Below are positions 16,378 to 26,564 of a DNA stretch of 64,000 nucleotides, piece by piece; position 1 is the first letter of the stretch, and each line of letters begins with the position of its first letter. Where the stretch lies: assembly GCF_002160515.1 (NCBI RefSeq), contig NZ_NFKS01000003.1, forward strand, positions 98,737 through 162,736. The letters run 5' to 3'. This stretch comes from Anaeromassilibacillus sp. An172. GTDB taxonomy: Bacteria > Bacillota > Clostridia > Oscillospirales > Acutalibacteraceae. Under the pieces are notes generated by a model. That model did not search any database. It was not told where the DNA came from and saw nothing but the letters and a program-made list of their open reading frames with translations. The position numbers and the translations under genes are program-made.

Positions 16378-17130
16378 TTAGTCCTCGTCTGGTGTTTCCG
16401 GCATATCCCAGTTGTGCCATACGTTCTGAACGTCGTCGTTGTCCTCAAGCATGTCGAGGAGCTTCTGCATTTTAACCTGTACATCAGGGTCGTCAATCTT
16501 TGTGTAGGTGGATGGAACCATCTCAACTTCTGCTGATGCAAAGGTATAGCCCTTAGCTGTCAGGTCGTCACGAACTGCGCCCATGTCAGAAGGCTCTGTG
16601 TAAACTGTATAGATATCCTCGTCTGCTTCAAAATCAGCAGCGCCTGCTTCCAAAGCGTCCTCCATGAGTTTATCCTCTTCAACCTCGTTGTCCTCTTTGT
16701 CGAGAACCAAAACGCCCTTCTGCTCAAACATAAAGCTAACGCATCCAGGTGTACCCATGTTGCCGCCGAACTTATCGAAATAGTGTCTTACATCGCCGGC
16801 AGTTCTGTTTCTGTTGTCTGTAAGAGCCTCAACAATAACAGCGATACCGCTTGGGCCGTAGCCTTCGTATGTTACAGCCTCGTAGTTTGCGCCGCCTGCT
16901 TCACCTGCGGCTTTCTTAATAATTCTTTCGATGTTTTCGTTGGGCACGTTGTTTGCCTTTGCTTTTGCGATGCAGTCACGAAGCTTTGAGTTAGCGGCTG
17001 GATCTGCGCTTCCGCCGTCACGAACTGCAACGATAAGCTCTCTGCCTATCTTTGTAAAAATCTTTGCTCTAGCAGCGTCGTTTTTACCCTTTTTCTGCTT
17101 AATAGTACTCCATTTATTATGTCCGGACAT
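16378..17130 (-). CDS. yebC: YebC/PmpR-family protein, 250 aa
   Basis: The conserved opening [20 protein letters not shown] and the three-domain length of about 250 residues identify the family. YebC proteins were described as DNA-binding regulators, and more recent work on the YebC/YeeI group links them to translation of proline-rich stretches on the ribosome. Nothing in the sequence decides between these roles. The C-terminal part is very acidic, ending DMPETPDED. It is a single gene with a good promoter at 17178-17206 and a terminator at 16329. Confidence 0.95.
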   Translation of the reverse strand: MSGHNKWSTIKQKKGKNDAARAKIFTKIGRELIVAVRDGGSADPAANSKLRDCIAKAKANNVPNENIERIIKKAAGEAGGANYEAVTYEGYGPSGIAVIVEALTDNRNRTAGDVRHYFDKFGGNMGTPGCVSFMFEQKGVLVLDKEDNEVEEDKLMEDALEAGAADFEADEDIYTVYTEPSDMGAVRDDLTAKGYTFASAEVEMVPSTYTKIDDPDVQVKMQKLLDMLEDNDDVQNVWHNWDMPETPDED

Positions 17131-17177
17131 TTATTACCATTCCCTTGTAAATAAAATTGTATTAAAAATTGCAATCT

Positions 17178-17206
17178 ATTATACCATGAAATCACAGTTA
17201 ATGCAA
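17178..17206 (-). promoter_or_regulatory. Promoter of yebC
   Basis: On the minus strand TTGCAT (17206-17201) and TATAAT (17183-17178) with 17-bp spacing, 48 bp before the ATG at 17130. Confidence 0.65.
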
Positions 17207-17267
17207 ATGTTTTTTAATGTCGGTTTGTGTTAAACAGGGAAATATAAAGAAGATTTACAAATAAAAG

Positions 17268-17319
17268 GTTACAATTTTGTAACTTTTCTATTGTCAAAAT
17301 AATATAGGGGTGATATAAT
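17268..17319 (+). promoter_or_regulatory. Promoter of the yicC cluster with upstream inverted repeat
   Basis: TTGTCA (17291-17296) and TATAAT (17314-17319) are 17 bp apart. Just upstream is GTTACAA-TT-TTGTAAC (17268-17283), an inverted repeat with 7-bp arms that could be an operator. The leader to yicC is about 75 nt. Confidence 0.65.
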
Positions 17320-17398
17320 TATCTGTGGAAAAGCTGAAAACGAAGGGAATATCAGCTTACCACAGAAATTATCATAGAGTAAGAAAGGAAAAATTATT

Positions 17399-18277
17399 AT
17401 GGCAAGGTCAATGACCGGCTTCGGAAGATGTGAAGCCACCATAAACGGACGTGACATTGTGGTTGAAATTAAAAGTGTCAACCATAAGTATTTTGAGTTT
17501 TTTTGCAGAACCTCAAGAGGATATTCATTCCTTGAGGAAAGACTTAAATCAGAGATAAACAGTAAGATAAGCAGAGGAAAGCTGGATGTTTTTGTTTCGG
17601 TTTCCGTACCTGAGGATACACAGGCAAATGTTACCGTTAATCATAACTTGGCGGCAGGATATGTAAACGCTCTTAAAGAGCTTGCGCAGACATATGATTT
17701 GACATATGATATAACCGCTTCCATGCTTTCAAGATATCCGGATATTTTGACAGTTCATAAAACACCTGAGGATGAGGACGAAGTTTGGGCAGCAGTAAAG
17801 CCTGCTTTGGACGAGGCTCTCAACAGATACATAGAGATGAAAAAGTCAGAGGGTGAAAGACTTAAAGCTGACGTTTTGGGCAGAGCCGGGCATATTCTGG
17901 AAATCGTATCAAAAATAGAAGAGCGTTCTCCTCAAACCGTAAAAGAGTACGAAGCAAGACTAAAAGAAAAGATAAAGGATTTCCTCCAGGGAGCTACAGT
18001 AGACGAGCAGAGACTTTTGACAGAGGTTGCAATATTCTCGGATAAGGTTGCCGTGGCAGAGGAAACCGTAAGACTTAGAAGCCATTTTGAAGAGCTTAAA
18101 AATGCTTTGGACACAGACGGCGCAGTGGGCAGACGACTTGACTTTATAATTCAGGAAATGAACAGAGAGGCAAACACAATAGGCTCTAAGGTGTCTGACG
18201 CAGAGCTTGCCCACAGAGTTGTAGATATAAAGGTTGAAATAGAGAAGATAAGAGAGCAGATACAGAATCTTGAATAA
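17399..18277 (+). CDS. yicC: YicC-family endoribonuclease, 292 aa
   Basis: It begins [10 protein letters not shown], the family signature, and ends with [16 protein letters not shown] and a helical [11 protein letters not shown] tail. YicC proteins are oligomeric endoribonucleases involved in small-RNA and stress-related RNA turnover. It is the first gene of the conserved Clostridia cluster yicC-remA-gmk-rpoZ-priA-def-fmt, read from the promoter at 17291-17319. The ATG at 17399 is preceded by AGAAAGGAAA. Confidence 0.93.
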   Translation: MARSMTGFGRCEATINGRDIVVEIKSVNHKYFEFFCRTSRGYSFLEERLKSEINSKISRGKLDVFVSVSVPEDTQANVTVNHNLAAGYVNALKELAQTYDLTYDITASMLSRYPDILTVHKTPEDEDEVWAAVKPALDEALNRYIEMKKSEGERLKADVLGRAGHILEIVSKIEERSPQTVKEYEARLKEKIKDFLQGATVDEQRLLTEVAIFSDKVAVAEETVRLRSHFEELKNALDTDGAVGRRLDFIIQEMNREANTIGSKVSDAELAHRVVDIKVEIEKIREQIQNLE

Positions 18278-18288
18278 GAGGGAAAATA

Positions 18289-18540
18289 ATGAAACTTATA
18301 AATATAGGATTTGGCAATACAGTGTCATCTGCAAGGATTGTTGCGGTGGTTTCTCCTGACTCTGCGCCTATAAAAAGAATTGTACAGGACGCAAAAGCCA
18401 AGGGAACACTGATAGACGCTACCTACGGCAGAAGATGCAAAGCTGTTATTATAACCGACAGCGACCACATCATACTGTCAGCCATTTCCCCTGAAACTAT
18501 TGGAAACAGAAATGAAGAAGGAGCTGAGCAGATTGACTAA
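18289..18540 (+). CDS. remA: RemA/DUF370 DNA-binding regulator, 83 aa
   Basis: [20 protein letters not shown] and [20 protein letters not shown] with the [18 protein letters not shown] segment are diagnostic of RemA. In Bacillus, RemA is a ring-forming DNA-binding protein that activates biofilm-matrix and osmoprotection genes. In clostridia it sits, as here, between yicC and gmk. Its 3' end overlaps gmk by 8 bp with the TTG start chosen there, so the two are translationally coupled. Confidence 0.95.
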   Translation: MKLINIGFGNTVSSARIVAVVSPDSAPIKRIVQDAKAKGTLIDATYGRRCKAVIITDSDHIILSAISPETIGNRNEEGAEQID

Positions 18541-19111
18541 CAATACTGTAAACAAGGGAGTTTTGATTGTATTTACCGGAGCGTCAGGAGTCGGCAAGGG
18601 AACTGTAATGAAAAAAATTCTTGCAGCAGACCCAAACAACTGGCTTTCGGTTTCTATGACCACCAGAGCTCCGAGAGCCGGTGAAGTTGCCGGAGTTGAC
18701 TACAACTATATTTCTGTTGAGGAGTTTAAAAGCATGATGGCAGAGGACGCTTTTTTGGAGTCCGCATGCTACTGCAAAAACTATTACGGAAGTCCAAAAG
18801 CTCCGGTTGAAGAAAATCTCAAAAACGGCAAGAATGTTTTTCTTGAGATTGAGGTTCAGGGATTTGAGCAGGTAAGAGAGCTTTATCCGGATTGTTTGAG
18901 CATTTTCCTGCTTCCTCCGTCAATAGAGGTTTTGGAGCAAAGACTCAGAGGAAGAGGCACAGAGAAAGAAGAAGTAATTCAGGATAGACTCAATACCGCT
19001 TTAAGAGAGATTTCAAGATCAAACGAGTATAAATACAATGTTGTAAACGACGACATAGACAGAGCAGTTGAGGAAATACTCAATATTGTAAAAAATGAAC
19101 GTGCAAAGTGA
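18533..19111 (+). CDS. gmk: Guanylate kinase, 192 aa
   Basis: It phosphorylates GMP to GDP and is essential for nucleotide supply. The P-loop [11 protein letters not shown] lies near the N-terminus, followed by [19 protein letters not shown] (GMP-binding) and the [10 protein letters not shown] region. The start is taken as TTG at 18533, 9 bp after AAGGAG (18518-18523), which gives the usual short N-terminus. An ATG at 18512 or TTG at 18500 would add an atypical extension and lacks a good ribosome site. It is in the yicC cluster. Confidence 0.93.
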   Translation: MTNNTVNKGVLIVFTGASGVGKGTVMKKILAADPNNWLSVSMTTRAPRAGEVAGVDYNYISVEEFKSMMAEDAFLESACYCKNYYGSPKAPVEENLKNGKNVFLEIEVQGFEQVRELYPDCLSIFLLPPSIEVLEQRLRGRGTEKEEVIQDRLNTALREISRSNEYKYNVVNDDIDRAVEEILNIVKNERAK

Positions 19112-19188
19112 TATTTTAACATGAATTTCACAGCCACAACACAGAATAAGACTATACTATAATTTAAAGAATAAAAAGGAGAATAAGT

Positions 19189-19395
19189 ATGCATAAGGTT
19201 TCAGTAGATGATATGTTCAGCGGAAAGAAGAGCAGATACGCATTGGTAATAGGTGTTGCAAAGAGAGCACGTGAGATTGCAACATATTTTAATGAAAATG
19301 AGATTGTAACAAAAGATAAGCCTGTGCTTTTGGCTATTGAGGACTTCAAACAGCACAGATACAATATTTTAGAGCCTGACACAGATGAGGAATAA
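19189..19395 (+). CDS. rpoZ: RNA polymerase omega subunit, 68 aa
   Basis: This small RNA polymerase subunit helps assemble the beta-prime subunit. The sequence has SRYALVIGVAKRAREI and KPVLLAIEDF, the conserved helices of omega, and fits the family length. AAGGAG precedes the ATG. It overlaps priA by 11 bp. A TATAAT at 19158-19163 may give it an extra promoter, but no matching -35 was found. Confidence 0.94.
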   Translation: MHKVSVDDMFSGKKSRYALVIGVAKRAREIATYFNENEIVTKDKPVLLAIEDFKQHRYNILEPDTDEE

Positions 19396-21877
19396 TAGAG
19401 AAGAGGATTACTCTCTTGTAGCGGCTGTTGCCGTTGAAAAGACAGTTTACCACTTTGATAAACTTTTTGATTACAGAGTGCCGAAAAAGCTTGAAAAGTC
19501 CATAGAAAAGGGCAGACGTGTCTATGTTCCCTTTGGAAAGGGAAACTGCCTGCGTCAGGCAATGGTTTTTTCGGTGGATAAAGCGAAAGCTTCCGATATG
19601 GAAAACTTAAAGGAAATAAGAAGGGTTTTAGATAAGACAGCGGTTTTAACCGATGAAATGCTGGAACTTGCCCTTTTTATAAAGGACAGATGCTTCTGTA
19701 CAATTTTTGAAGGTGTAAAGGCAATGCTTCCGGCAGGCCTTATGTTCAAAATGAAGCTGTACTATAAGCTTTCGGAAAAAGGCGAAAAGCTTGTAAAATC
19801 GGAAAGCCTTGAAGATTTTTCACAGGAAGAAAAAAATATACTCCTTGCAATTTTTAAAAGCAAGGGACTTGAAAAGGAAAAAGTTGCCGATACTTTCGGA
19901 AAGGACGCCGAAGAGGTTTTTGAAAAGCTTTGCCGTGAGGGACTGGTTCTTGAAACAGAAAAAGCCAAAAGGAAAACCGCCGATGCCACCGTAAAGTGTA
20001 TGGCGCTTACCGATGACGCATTTGATTATGAGGACTCACTTACCGAAAAACAGGAAGCGGTGTTTGAAATATTATCAATGTGCAAGGGCGCATCGGTAAA
20101 GGAAATTTGCTATTATACAGGGGTTACAACTGCGGTAGCCGACGCCCTTGTGAAAAAGGGCATAGCCTATTATTACGAGGAAGAGGTTTTCAGAACACCT
20201 AAAAAAGTGTCTGTAAACACCGGATTGCCGGAAAAGAAAATGACCCTGTCAGAGGAACAAAACAGAGTTTTTGAAAATATATACGGAAGATTTAAAGAGG
20301 ATAAACCGTCGGTAACACTGCTTTTCGGAGTTACCGGTTCGGGAAAAACTTCGGTATATATTAAACTTATAGACAGCGTTCTGAAAGACGGAAAAACCGT
20401 AATTTTTATGGTTCCGGAAATTTCATTGACGCCTCAGTTTACCGAAAAGTTTGAAAAGCTTTTCGGCAGCGACGTGGCTGTTTTTCACAGCCGATTGTCA
20501 TTAGGGGAAAGGCTTGACGAGTATAAAAGAGTGCTGAGAGGCGATGCAAAAATAGTTGTAGGCACAAGGTCTGCGGTTTTTGCGCCCCTTAGAAATATAG
20601 GTCTTATCATTATGGATGAGGAACACGAGCACACATATAAATCCGAAAGCACCCCAAGATACAACGCCTGTCAGGTTGCAAAATTTCGATGTACAAAGAA
20701 CAACAGCCTGCTTCTGCTGGGTTCGGCAACGCCGTCGGTTGAAAGCTATTATCATGCACTAAACGGCACTTACTCATTGGAGATGCTGAAAGAGAGATAC
20801 GGAACCTCGGTTTTGCCGGATGTTATGATTGAAGATATGAACCTTCAGACAGCAGAGGGAAATTTCGGAAACTTTTCTTCCGGACTTGCGCTGGAGATAG
20901 AAAAGAATCTTGAAAACGGAAAACAGTCCATACTGCTTTTAAACAGAAGAGGTCACAACACCTTTGTGGCGTGTACAAGGTGCAAAGAGGTTGTAACCTG
21001 TCCCAACTGTTCAATATCATTGACCTTTCACAGCGCCAACAACAGGCTTATGTGTCATTACTGCGGGTACTCAATACCCTATACCAACACATGCCCGTCC
21101 TGTCATCAGGATGGTTTGAGGTTTTCGGGTGCAGGAACTCAGCGTGTTGAACAGGAGCTGGCGGAGCTTTTTCCGTCGGCGAGAATTTTAAGACTTGATA
21201 CAGATTCCACCATGGGAAAGTATTCCCACGAAAGAAAGCTATCGGCTTTCGCCGCTGGGGATTACGATATACTGGTTGGTACTCAGATGGTGGCTAAAGG
21301 TCTTGATTTTCCGAAGGTCACATTGGTGGGAGTAATAAATGCGGACACCATGCTTTATTCCGACGATTTCAGAAGCTATGAAAAGACCTTTTCCCTGCTG
21401 ACCCAGGTGGTTGGAAGAAGCGGAAGAGGAGAGGAAAAGGGCAGAGCGGTTATACAGACATTTACTCCCGATAACCCCATAATTTACCTTGCTGCAGAGC
21501 AGAACTATGAGGCTTTTTATCAAAGCGAAATAGAGATACGCAGAGGTATGCTGTATCCGCCTTTTGCGGATATCTGTTATATAGGCTTTGTGGGATTAAA
21601 CCATGACGCCGTAAGGCGGAAAGCTATGGAGTTTTCCAAGTCTTTGGCGGAAACCGCAAGACTTCGCTACAGTCATATTCCCATGAGAGTTTTAGGGCCG
21701 TCGCCATCTTCGGTGACAAAGGTAAACAACAAGTACAGATACAATATAATTATAAAATGCAGGGACAACAGGGAAACCAGAAGTCTGATAACCCTGATGC
21801 TCTGCGAATTTGGAAGAACCAACAACAGGGGAAAAGGCGTGAGAATTTTTGCCGACATGAATCCCCTGTCAATATAG
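19385..21877 (+). CDS. priA: Primosomal protein N' (replication restart helicase), 830 aa
   Basis: PriA reloads the replisome at stalled forks. The N-terminal DNA-binding domain (VEKTVYHFDKLFDYRVP) is followed by the helicase core with Walker A GVTGSGKT (about residue 314) and Walker B MDEEHEHTYK. A zinc-binding insert has CTRCKEVVTCPNC, CHYCGY and CPSC. Helicase motifs V/VI include GTQMVAKGLDFP and QVVGRSGRG. The length is typical. It starts inside the end of rpoZ and is in the housekeeping cluster. It is usually essential or near-essential. Confidence 0.97.
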   Translation: MRNNREEDYSLVAAVAVEKTVYHFDKLFDYRVPKKLEKSIEKGRRVYVPFGKGNCLRQAMVFSVDKAKASDMENLKEIRRVLDKTAVLTDEMLELALFIKDRCFCTIFEGVKAMLPAGLMFKMKLYYKLSEKGEKLVKSESLEDFSQEEKNILLAIFKSKGLEKEKVADTFGKDAEEVFEKLCREGLVLETEKAKRKTADATVKCMALTDDAFDYEDSLTEKQEAVFEILSMCKGASVKEICYYTGVTTAVADALVKKGIAYYYEEEVFRTPKKVSVNTGLPEKKMTLSEEQNRVFENIYGRFKEDKPSVTLLFGVTGSGKTSVYIKLIDSVLKDGKTVIFMVPEISLTPQFTEKFEKLFGSDVAVFHSRLSLGERLDEYKRVLRGDAKIVVGTRSAVFAPLRNIGLIIMDEEHEHTYKSESTPRYNACQVAKFRCTKNNSLLLLGSATPSVESYYHALNGTYSLEMLKERYGTSVLPDVMIEDMNLQTAEGNFGNFSSGLALEIEKNLENGKQSILLLNRRGHNTFVACTRCKEVVTCPNCSISLTFHSANNRLMCHYCGYSIPYTNTCPSCHQDGLRFSGAGTQRVEQELAELFPSARILRLDTDSTMGKYSHERKLSAFAAGDYDILVGTQMVAKGLDFPKVTLVGVINADTMLYSDDFRSYEKTFSLLTQVVGRSGRGEEKGRAVIQTFTPDNPIIYLAAEQNYEAFYQSEIEIRRGMLYPPFADICYIGFVGLNHDAVRRKAMEFSKSLAETARLRYSHIPMRVLGPSPSSVTKVNNKYRYNIIIKCRDNRETRSLITLMLCEFGRTNNRGKGVRIFADMNPLSI

Positions 21878-21935
21878 AGTATGAAGAATAAGCAAATTGA
21901 TTTTTGAAAGATTTTATTGGATTGGATGATGAAAA

Positions 21936-22403
21936 ATGGCAATTAGAAATATAGTAAAAGAGGGCGACGAGGTACTGAGAAAAAAGTGCCGTCCCGTTGA
22001 AAAATTCGACCAGCACCTCTGGACTTTGCTTGACGATATGGCAGAAACCATGCACCAGGCAGGCGGCGTAGGCCTTGCAGCTCCTCAGGTAGGTATAATC
22101 AGAAGAGTTGTGGTAATTGATGTGGGCGATGGTGTTATCGAGCTTGTAAACCCAAAGATTATTATGAAAGCCGGCGAGCAGATTTCCGCAGAGGGCTGTC
22201 TTTCCTGCCCTGGTGAGTACGGAATTACAAGCCGCCCGATGTTTGTAACTGTTAAGGCTCAGGACAGATTCGGCAACGAGTTTACCAAAGAGGGCAAGGA
22301 ACTTTTGGCAAAGGCATTTTGCCACGAGCTTGACCACCTTGACGGAATTATATTCAAGGATATAGTTCAAAGAATGTTAAGACCGGAAGAACTGGGCGAC
22401 TGA
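21936..22403 (+). CDS. def: Peptide deformylase, 155 aa
   Basis: It removes the formyl group from nascent proteins. The three signature motifs are GVGLAAPQVG, EGCLSCPG (metal-ligand Cys) and CHELDHLDG (HExxH metal ligands and catalytic Glu). The length fits the type found in clostridia. It lies 58 bp after priA and 41 bp before fmt, the enzyme that adds the formyl group to initiator tRNA. Confidence 0.97.
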   Translation: MAIRNIVKEGDEVLRKKCRPVEKFDQHLWTLLDDMAETMHQAGGVGLAAPQVGIIRRVVVIDVGDGVIELVNPKIIMKAGEQISAEGCLSCPGEYGITSRPMFVTVKAQDRFGNEFTKEGKELLAKAFCHELDHLDGIIFKDIVQRMLRPEELGD

Positions 22404-22444
22404 TTTACTGAAATTATAAAACAGTTTTGAAATGGAGATAATTT

Positions 22445-23371
22445 ATGAAAGTAGTTTTTATGGGAACTCCGGACTTTGCCGTTCCATGCCTTGAAAGACT
22501 TGTAAGCGACGGTCATGATGTGGCGGCGGTATTTACTCAGCCGGACAAACCAAAGGGCAGAGGATATACATTGACGCCTCCTCCGGTAAAAGTGTGCGCC
22601 ATGGAACACGGCATTGAGGTTTTCCAGCCAAAATCCATGAAAGACGGCGAAGCCCTTGAAATACTTAAAAAGATTGAACCTCAGCTCATTGCGGTTGTGG
22701 CTTTCGGAAAAATTCTTCCTAAAGAAATCCTCGATTTGCCGCCTTACGGCTGTATAAACGTACACGGTTCATTGCTTCCTAAATATAGAGGAGCTGCCCC
22801 AATACAGTGGTCGGTATTAAACGGAGATAAAATAACCGGAATTACCACAATGTATATGGACGTGGGACTTGATACAGGCGATATGCTTTTGAAGTCTGAA
22901 ACCGAAATCGGAGAAAACGAAACCTCCGGAGAGCTTTACGACAGAATGAAAGTTATGGGCGCAGACCTTCTTTCCGAAACAATAAAGAAACTGGAAGATG
23001 GAACTGTAACAAGAACAAAGCAAAAGGACGAGGAAAGCTCATACGCTTCCATGCTTGATAAATCCATGTGCCGCATAGACTGGAATCAAAGTGCTGATAA
23101 AGTCCATAATAAAGTGAGAGGTCTTTCACCATGGCCTGTAGCTGTGGCTGAGCTTAACGGAAAAAAAGTAAAAATCCACAAAACACTGCTTAACAGCGTA
23201 AGCGGTAAAAAAGGTGACTGCGGAGAAATAATCTCCCTTAACCCATTTGTGGTGGCTTGTTCCGACGGTGCGGTTGAAATTCTCGAGCTTCAGCTTGAGG
23301 GCAAAAAGAGAATGAACAGCAAAGATTTTCTCATGGGTCACAGACTTAATGTAGGTGACAGATTTTCATAA
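22445..23371 (+). CDS. fmt: Methionyl-tRNA formyltransferase, 308 aa
   Basis: It formylates initiator Met-tRNA using 10-formyl-tetrahydrofolate. The N-terminal domain has MGTPDFAVPCLERL, the cofactor/catalytic segment NVHGSLLPKYRGAAPIQW with the catalytic Asn and His, and GITTMYMDVGLDTGDML. The C-terminal OB-fold ends at LNVGDRF. Full length. GGAGATAATTT precedes the ATG. Confidence 0.97.
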   Translation: MKVVFMGTPDFAVPCLERLVSDGHDVAAVFTQPDKPKGRGYTLTPPPVKVCAMEHGIEVFQPKSMKDGEALEILKKIEPQLIAVVAFGKILPKEILDLPPYGCINVHGSLLPKYRGAAPIQWSVLNGDKITGITTMYMDVGLDTGDMLLKSETEIGENETSGELYDRMKVMGADLLSETIKKLEDGTVTRTKQKDEESSYASMLDKSMCRIDWNQSADKVHNKVRGLSPWPVAVAELNGKKVKIHKTLLNSVSGKKGDCGEIISLNPFVVACSDGAVEILELQLEGKKRMNSKDFLMGHRLNVGDRFS

Positions 23372-23389
23372 ACAAAAGGAGAATAGAAA

Positions 23390-24088
23390 ATGCCTTTTTT
23401 ATATTTTGACTGGACATATCTTGTGTTTGTAGTACCATGCCTTATAATTTCAATTATATGCAGTGCCAATGTACAGACAACCTACGCTAAATATTCTCAG
23501 AGAATGAACTCAAGAGGAATGACAGGAGCGCAGGCGGCTGAATATGTTTTGAGAAGCAACGGCGTAACCGGTGTTAGAATTGAAATGGTTGAGGGAAAGC
23601 TTTCCGACCATTTTGATCCGAGAACAAATGTTATAAGACTTTCAAGGGATGTATATATGAATTCATCTATCGCTTCTGTAGGTGTTGCCGCCCACGAGGC
23701 AGGTCATGCTGTTCAGCATGCGGTGGGATATTTTCCAAATAAATTGAGAAGCGCAATCCTTCCAGCTGCAAATATCGGCTCATCCTTGGGCTGGATTTTG
23801 GTAATTGTTGGATTGATTTTGCCGGTTCAGTATTCCTTTGTAGTGACATTGGGAATAATTTTCTACAGTGCGGCTGTATTGTTTACAATAGTGACTCTTC
23901 CTGTAGAGTTTAACGCATCTGCCAGAGCTTTGGCTTGTATTAAAAACACAAATCTCCTTTACGGCGAGGAATACAACGGAGCAAAAAGGGTTTTGCAGGC
24001 TGCTGCGATGACTTATGTTGCCTCAACACTCACATCTGTTCTCCAGCTTCTCAGACTTATTGTTATCGCCAATAACAGAAGGAGATAA
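23390..24088 (+). CDS. Zinc-dependent membrane metallopeptidase, 232 aa
   Basis: This belongs to the neutral zinc metallopeptidase family (PF04298 type) often found between fmt and rsmB in clostridia. The zinc site is AAHEAGHAVQHA (HExxH, about residue 100). There is an N-terminal membrane helix and two or three helices after the active site (IGSSLGWILVIVGLIL and following). A downstream EFNASARAL supplies a likely third ligand (Glu). The substrate is unknown. The stop codon overlaps the first ATG of the next gene, indicating coupling. Confidence 0.88.
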   Translation: MPFLYFDWTYLVFVVPCLIISIICSANVQTTYAKYSQRMNSRGMTGAQAAEYVLRSNGVTGVRIEMVEGKLSDHFDPRTNVIRLSRDVYMNSSIASVGVAAHEAGHAVQHAVGYFPNKLRSAILPAANIGSSLGWILVIVGLILPVQYSFVVTLGIIFYSAAVLFTIVTLPVEFNASARALACIKNTNLLYGEEYNGAKRVLQAAAMTYVASTLTSVLQLLRLIVIANNRRR

Positions 24089-24090
24089 TG

Positions 24091-25437
24091 ATGACGCAGA
24101 ACAGTTCTATAAATCCCAGAACCTTGGCGTTTAATATACTTTATAAGGTGTCTGAGGATAAGGCTTATTCCAATATCGCTGTAAATACAATGCTGAAAGA
24201 AAGCGGACTTTCAGGACTTGACAGCGCCTTTGTTTCAGCAATAGTTTACGGTGTTTTGGAAAAACAGATTACAATAGATTATATAATCAGGCAGTATTCA
24301 AATCTGCCTATGAGAAAAATAGAGATAAAGACATTGATAATTCTCAGAATGGGAATTTATCAGATGCTTTTTATGGATAAGGTTCCCGACAGTGCGGCGG
24401 TCAACGAAAGCGTTAAAATCGCAAAAAAGAAAGGACTTATGAAGTCCTGCGGTTTTATAAACGCTGTGCTGAGAAATTTTGTGAGGGCAGATAAAAAATA
24501 CAGTCTGCCACCTGAAAATGAAAGGGGAAAATATTTAAGCGTTAAGTATTCCTGTCCTGAGAGCCTTATAAGCCAATGGCTTGATGCTTACGGATACAAC
24601 GTAACAGTTGATATGCTTAAATCCCTTGAGGGCAGACCGCCTGTGACTGTAAAAGTAAACACATTGAAAATTACTTTAGAGGAGCTTATAAAGATCTTTG
24701 AAGAAGAGAGCGTAAAAGCCGAAAGAAACTTAATTCCTCAAAGTCTCAATATTAAGTTTTCAGGTTCAATAGAAAATTTAAAATCCTTTAAAGAGGGATA
24801 TTTCCATGTGCAGGATGGCGCAGGCACACTGTGCGCTTTGACGGCAAATCCTAAAAGGGGCGATGTGGTTTACGATATCTGCTCTGCTCCGGGAGGAAAA
24901 GCTTTTTCAATGGCAGAGATTATGGAAAACGAAGGTGAGCTTTATTGCTTTGACCTTTACGAGCATAAGCTCAGGCTTATTGAAAAGGGCGCAAAACGAT
25001 TGGGACTTAATATAATAAAAACAGCTGTGAGAAACGGCGCAAATCCTCAGAATAAAGAGGAAAAACCGGCAGACGTAATTTTATGCGATGTGCCATGCAG
25101 CGGTACGGGTATTTTGAGAAGAAAGCCGGAAATAAGATATAAAGATAACCAGTATGATGAAAATTTAACTGATATACAATATAAGATACTTTCAGAAAGC
25201 GCAAAGCTTTTAAAAGAGGGCGGAAAGCTGGTTTATTCAACCTGCACCCTCAATCCTTTGGAGAATACCAATGTGGTAAAAAGATTTTTAGAAGAAAACA
25301 AGAATTTTTCAGGAAAAGCCTTAGAGCTTCCAAAGGATATAAAAAGAACGATAAAGGAAGAGGAGTACGAGATAACTTTGTTCCCACAGACAAACGGAAC
25401 AGACGGATTTTATATTGCTCTTTTGCAGAAGGGATAA
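24091..25437 (+). CDS. rsmB: 16S rRNA (cytosine-5) methyltransferase RsmB, 448 aa
   Basis: It methylates C967 (E. coli numbering) of 16S rRNA. It has an N-terminal NusB-like domain (RTLAFNILYKVSEDKAYSN...). The AdoMet fold has DICSAPGGKAFSMAE, VPCSGTG with the release Cys and STCTLNPLEN with the catalytic Cys. The start is ATG at 24091, 6 bp after GGAG; the overlapping ATG at 24088 is also possible. It is in the housekeeping cluster, as in other Firmicutes (yloM position). Confidence 0.94.
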   Translation: MTQNSSINPRTLAFNILYKVSEDKAYSNIAVNTMLKESGLSGLDSAFVSAIVYGVLEKQITIDYIIRQYSNLPMRKIEIKTLIILRMGIYQMLFMDKVPDSAAVNESVKIAKKKGLMKSCGFINAVLRNFVRADKKYSLPPENERGKYLSVKYSCPESLISQWLDAYGYNVTVDMLKSLEGRPPVTVKVNTLKITLEELIKIFEEESVKAERNLIPQSLNIKFSGSIENLKSFKEGYFHVQDGAGTLCALTANPKRGDVVYDICSAPGGKAFSMAEIMENEGELYCFDLYEHKLRLIEKGAKRLGLNIIKTAVRNGANPQNKEEKPADVILCDVPCSGTGILRRKPEIRYKDNQYDENLTDIQYKILSESAKLLKEGGKLVYSTCTLNPLENTNVVKRFLEENKNFSGKALELPKDIKRTIKEEEYEITLFPQTNGTDGFYIALLQKG

Positions 25438-25441
25438 AGAC

Positions 25442-26563
25442 ATGATACAAAGGGAAGAACTACCGGTCATAGATAAAGCATCAGAAAAGACACATGAAGG
25501 ATTTGTGCCGGCTTTTGACAAAGAAGGCAGGATTGATATTAAATCCTTAAATGAACAGGAGATTTTAGACCTGCTTTTAAAGCTGGGACAGCCCAAGTTT
25601 AGAGCCAAACAAATTTTTGGCTGGATAAACAAAGGTGTGGAAAATTTTGAAGAAATGCGAAATATTCCCCGCAGCCTTATAGACGAACTGAATAAAAAGT
25701 GCTATATTTCTGTTGCAGCTATTGAAAAAAAACAAGTTTCATTATATGATGGTACAGTAAAATACCTGTTTAGATTAAATGACGGTGAATATGTAGAGTC
25801 CGTCCTTATGAAATATCATCACGGATATTCCCTTTGTATTTCCACCCAGGTGGGATGTAAAATGGGGTGTACCTTCTGCGCCACAGGCAGAAGCGGCTTT
25901 ACCAGAAGCCTTACACCCTCTGAAATGATTTGTCAAATAGAAAAAGCAGAAAAGGATTGTCAGATACGAGTTTCAAATATTGTTCTTATGGGAATGGGAG
26001 AACCTCTTGATAACTTTTATAATGTGGTGAGGTTTATTCAGCTTGTAACATCTGACGACGGACTTAATATAGGTGTCAGACATATATCTCTGTCAACCTG
26101 CGGACTTGTTCCGAGAATTTACGACCTTGCAGAATATAATTTTGGTCTTACATTGTCGGTGTCGCTCCATGCGCCGAACAATACTATAAGAAGTGCAACA
26201 ATGCCGGTTAATAAAAAATATCCGGTTGAAGAATTACTTCAAGCATGCAGATATTATGCAGAAAAGACCAAAAGAAGAATCTCCTTTGAATACGCCATGA
26301 TAAGCAAGGTCAACGACATGGACGAATGTGCCCACGAGCTGGGCAGAAAACTCAAAGGCATGCTTTGTCATGTAAACCTTATACCTGTAAATAACGTTGT
26401 AGAAACGGATTATAGAAAGAGCAACAAGGACAGACTGGAGTCATTTGTAAAAATTTTAGAAAAATACTCCGTGACTGCGACGGTTAGAAGAACTCTCGGC
26501 AGCGATATTGACGCTTCCTGCGGACAGCTGAGGGGAAAACATATAAGAAAAGGAGGAGTTTAG
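25442..26563 (+). CDS. rlmN: Dual-specificity RNA methyltransferase RlmN, 373 aa
   Basis: This radical-SAM enzyme methylates A2503 of 23S rRNA and A37 of some tRNAs. The iron-sulfur motif is CKMGCTFC (Cys139, 143, 146), followed by MGMGEPLDN (SAM binding) and LGSDIDASCGQLRGKH with the catalytic Cys near the end. A possible catalytic partner Cys lies at the usual C-terminal position. The start is ATG at 25442 after AAGGGA, 4 bp beyond the rsmB stop. An N-terminal extension of about 35 residues before the domain is not unusual. Confidence 0.95.
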   Translation: MIQREELPVIDKASEKTHEGFVPAFDKEGRIDIKSLNEQEILDLLLKLGQPKFRAKQIFGWINKGVENFEEMRNIPRSLIDELNKKCYISVAAIEKKQVSLYDGTVKYLFRLNDGEYVESVLMKYHHGYSLCISTQVGCKMGCTFCATGRSGFTRSLTPSEMICQIEKAEKDCQIRVSNIVLMGMGEPLDNFYNVVRFIQLVTSDDGLNIGVRHISLSTCGLVPRIYDLAEYNFGLTLSVSLHAPNNTIRSATMPVNKKYPVEELLQACRYYAEKTKRRISFEYAMISKVNDMDECAHELGRKLKGMLCHVNLIPVNNVVETDYRKSNKDRLESFVKILEKYSVTATVRRTLGSDIDASCGQLRGKHIRKGGV

Positions 26564-26564
26564 C

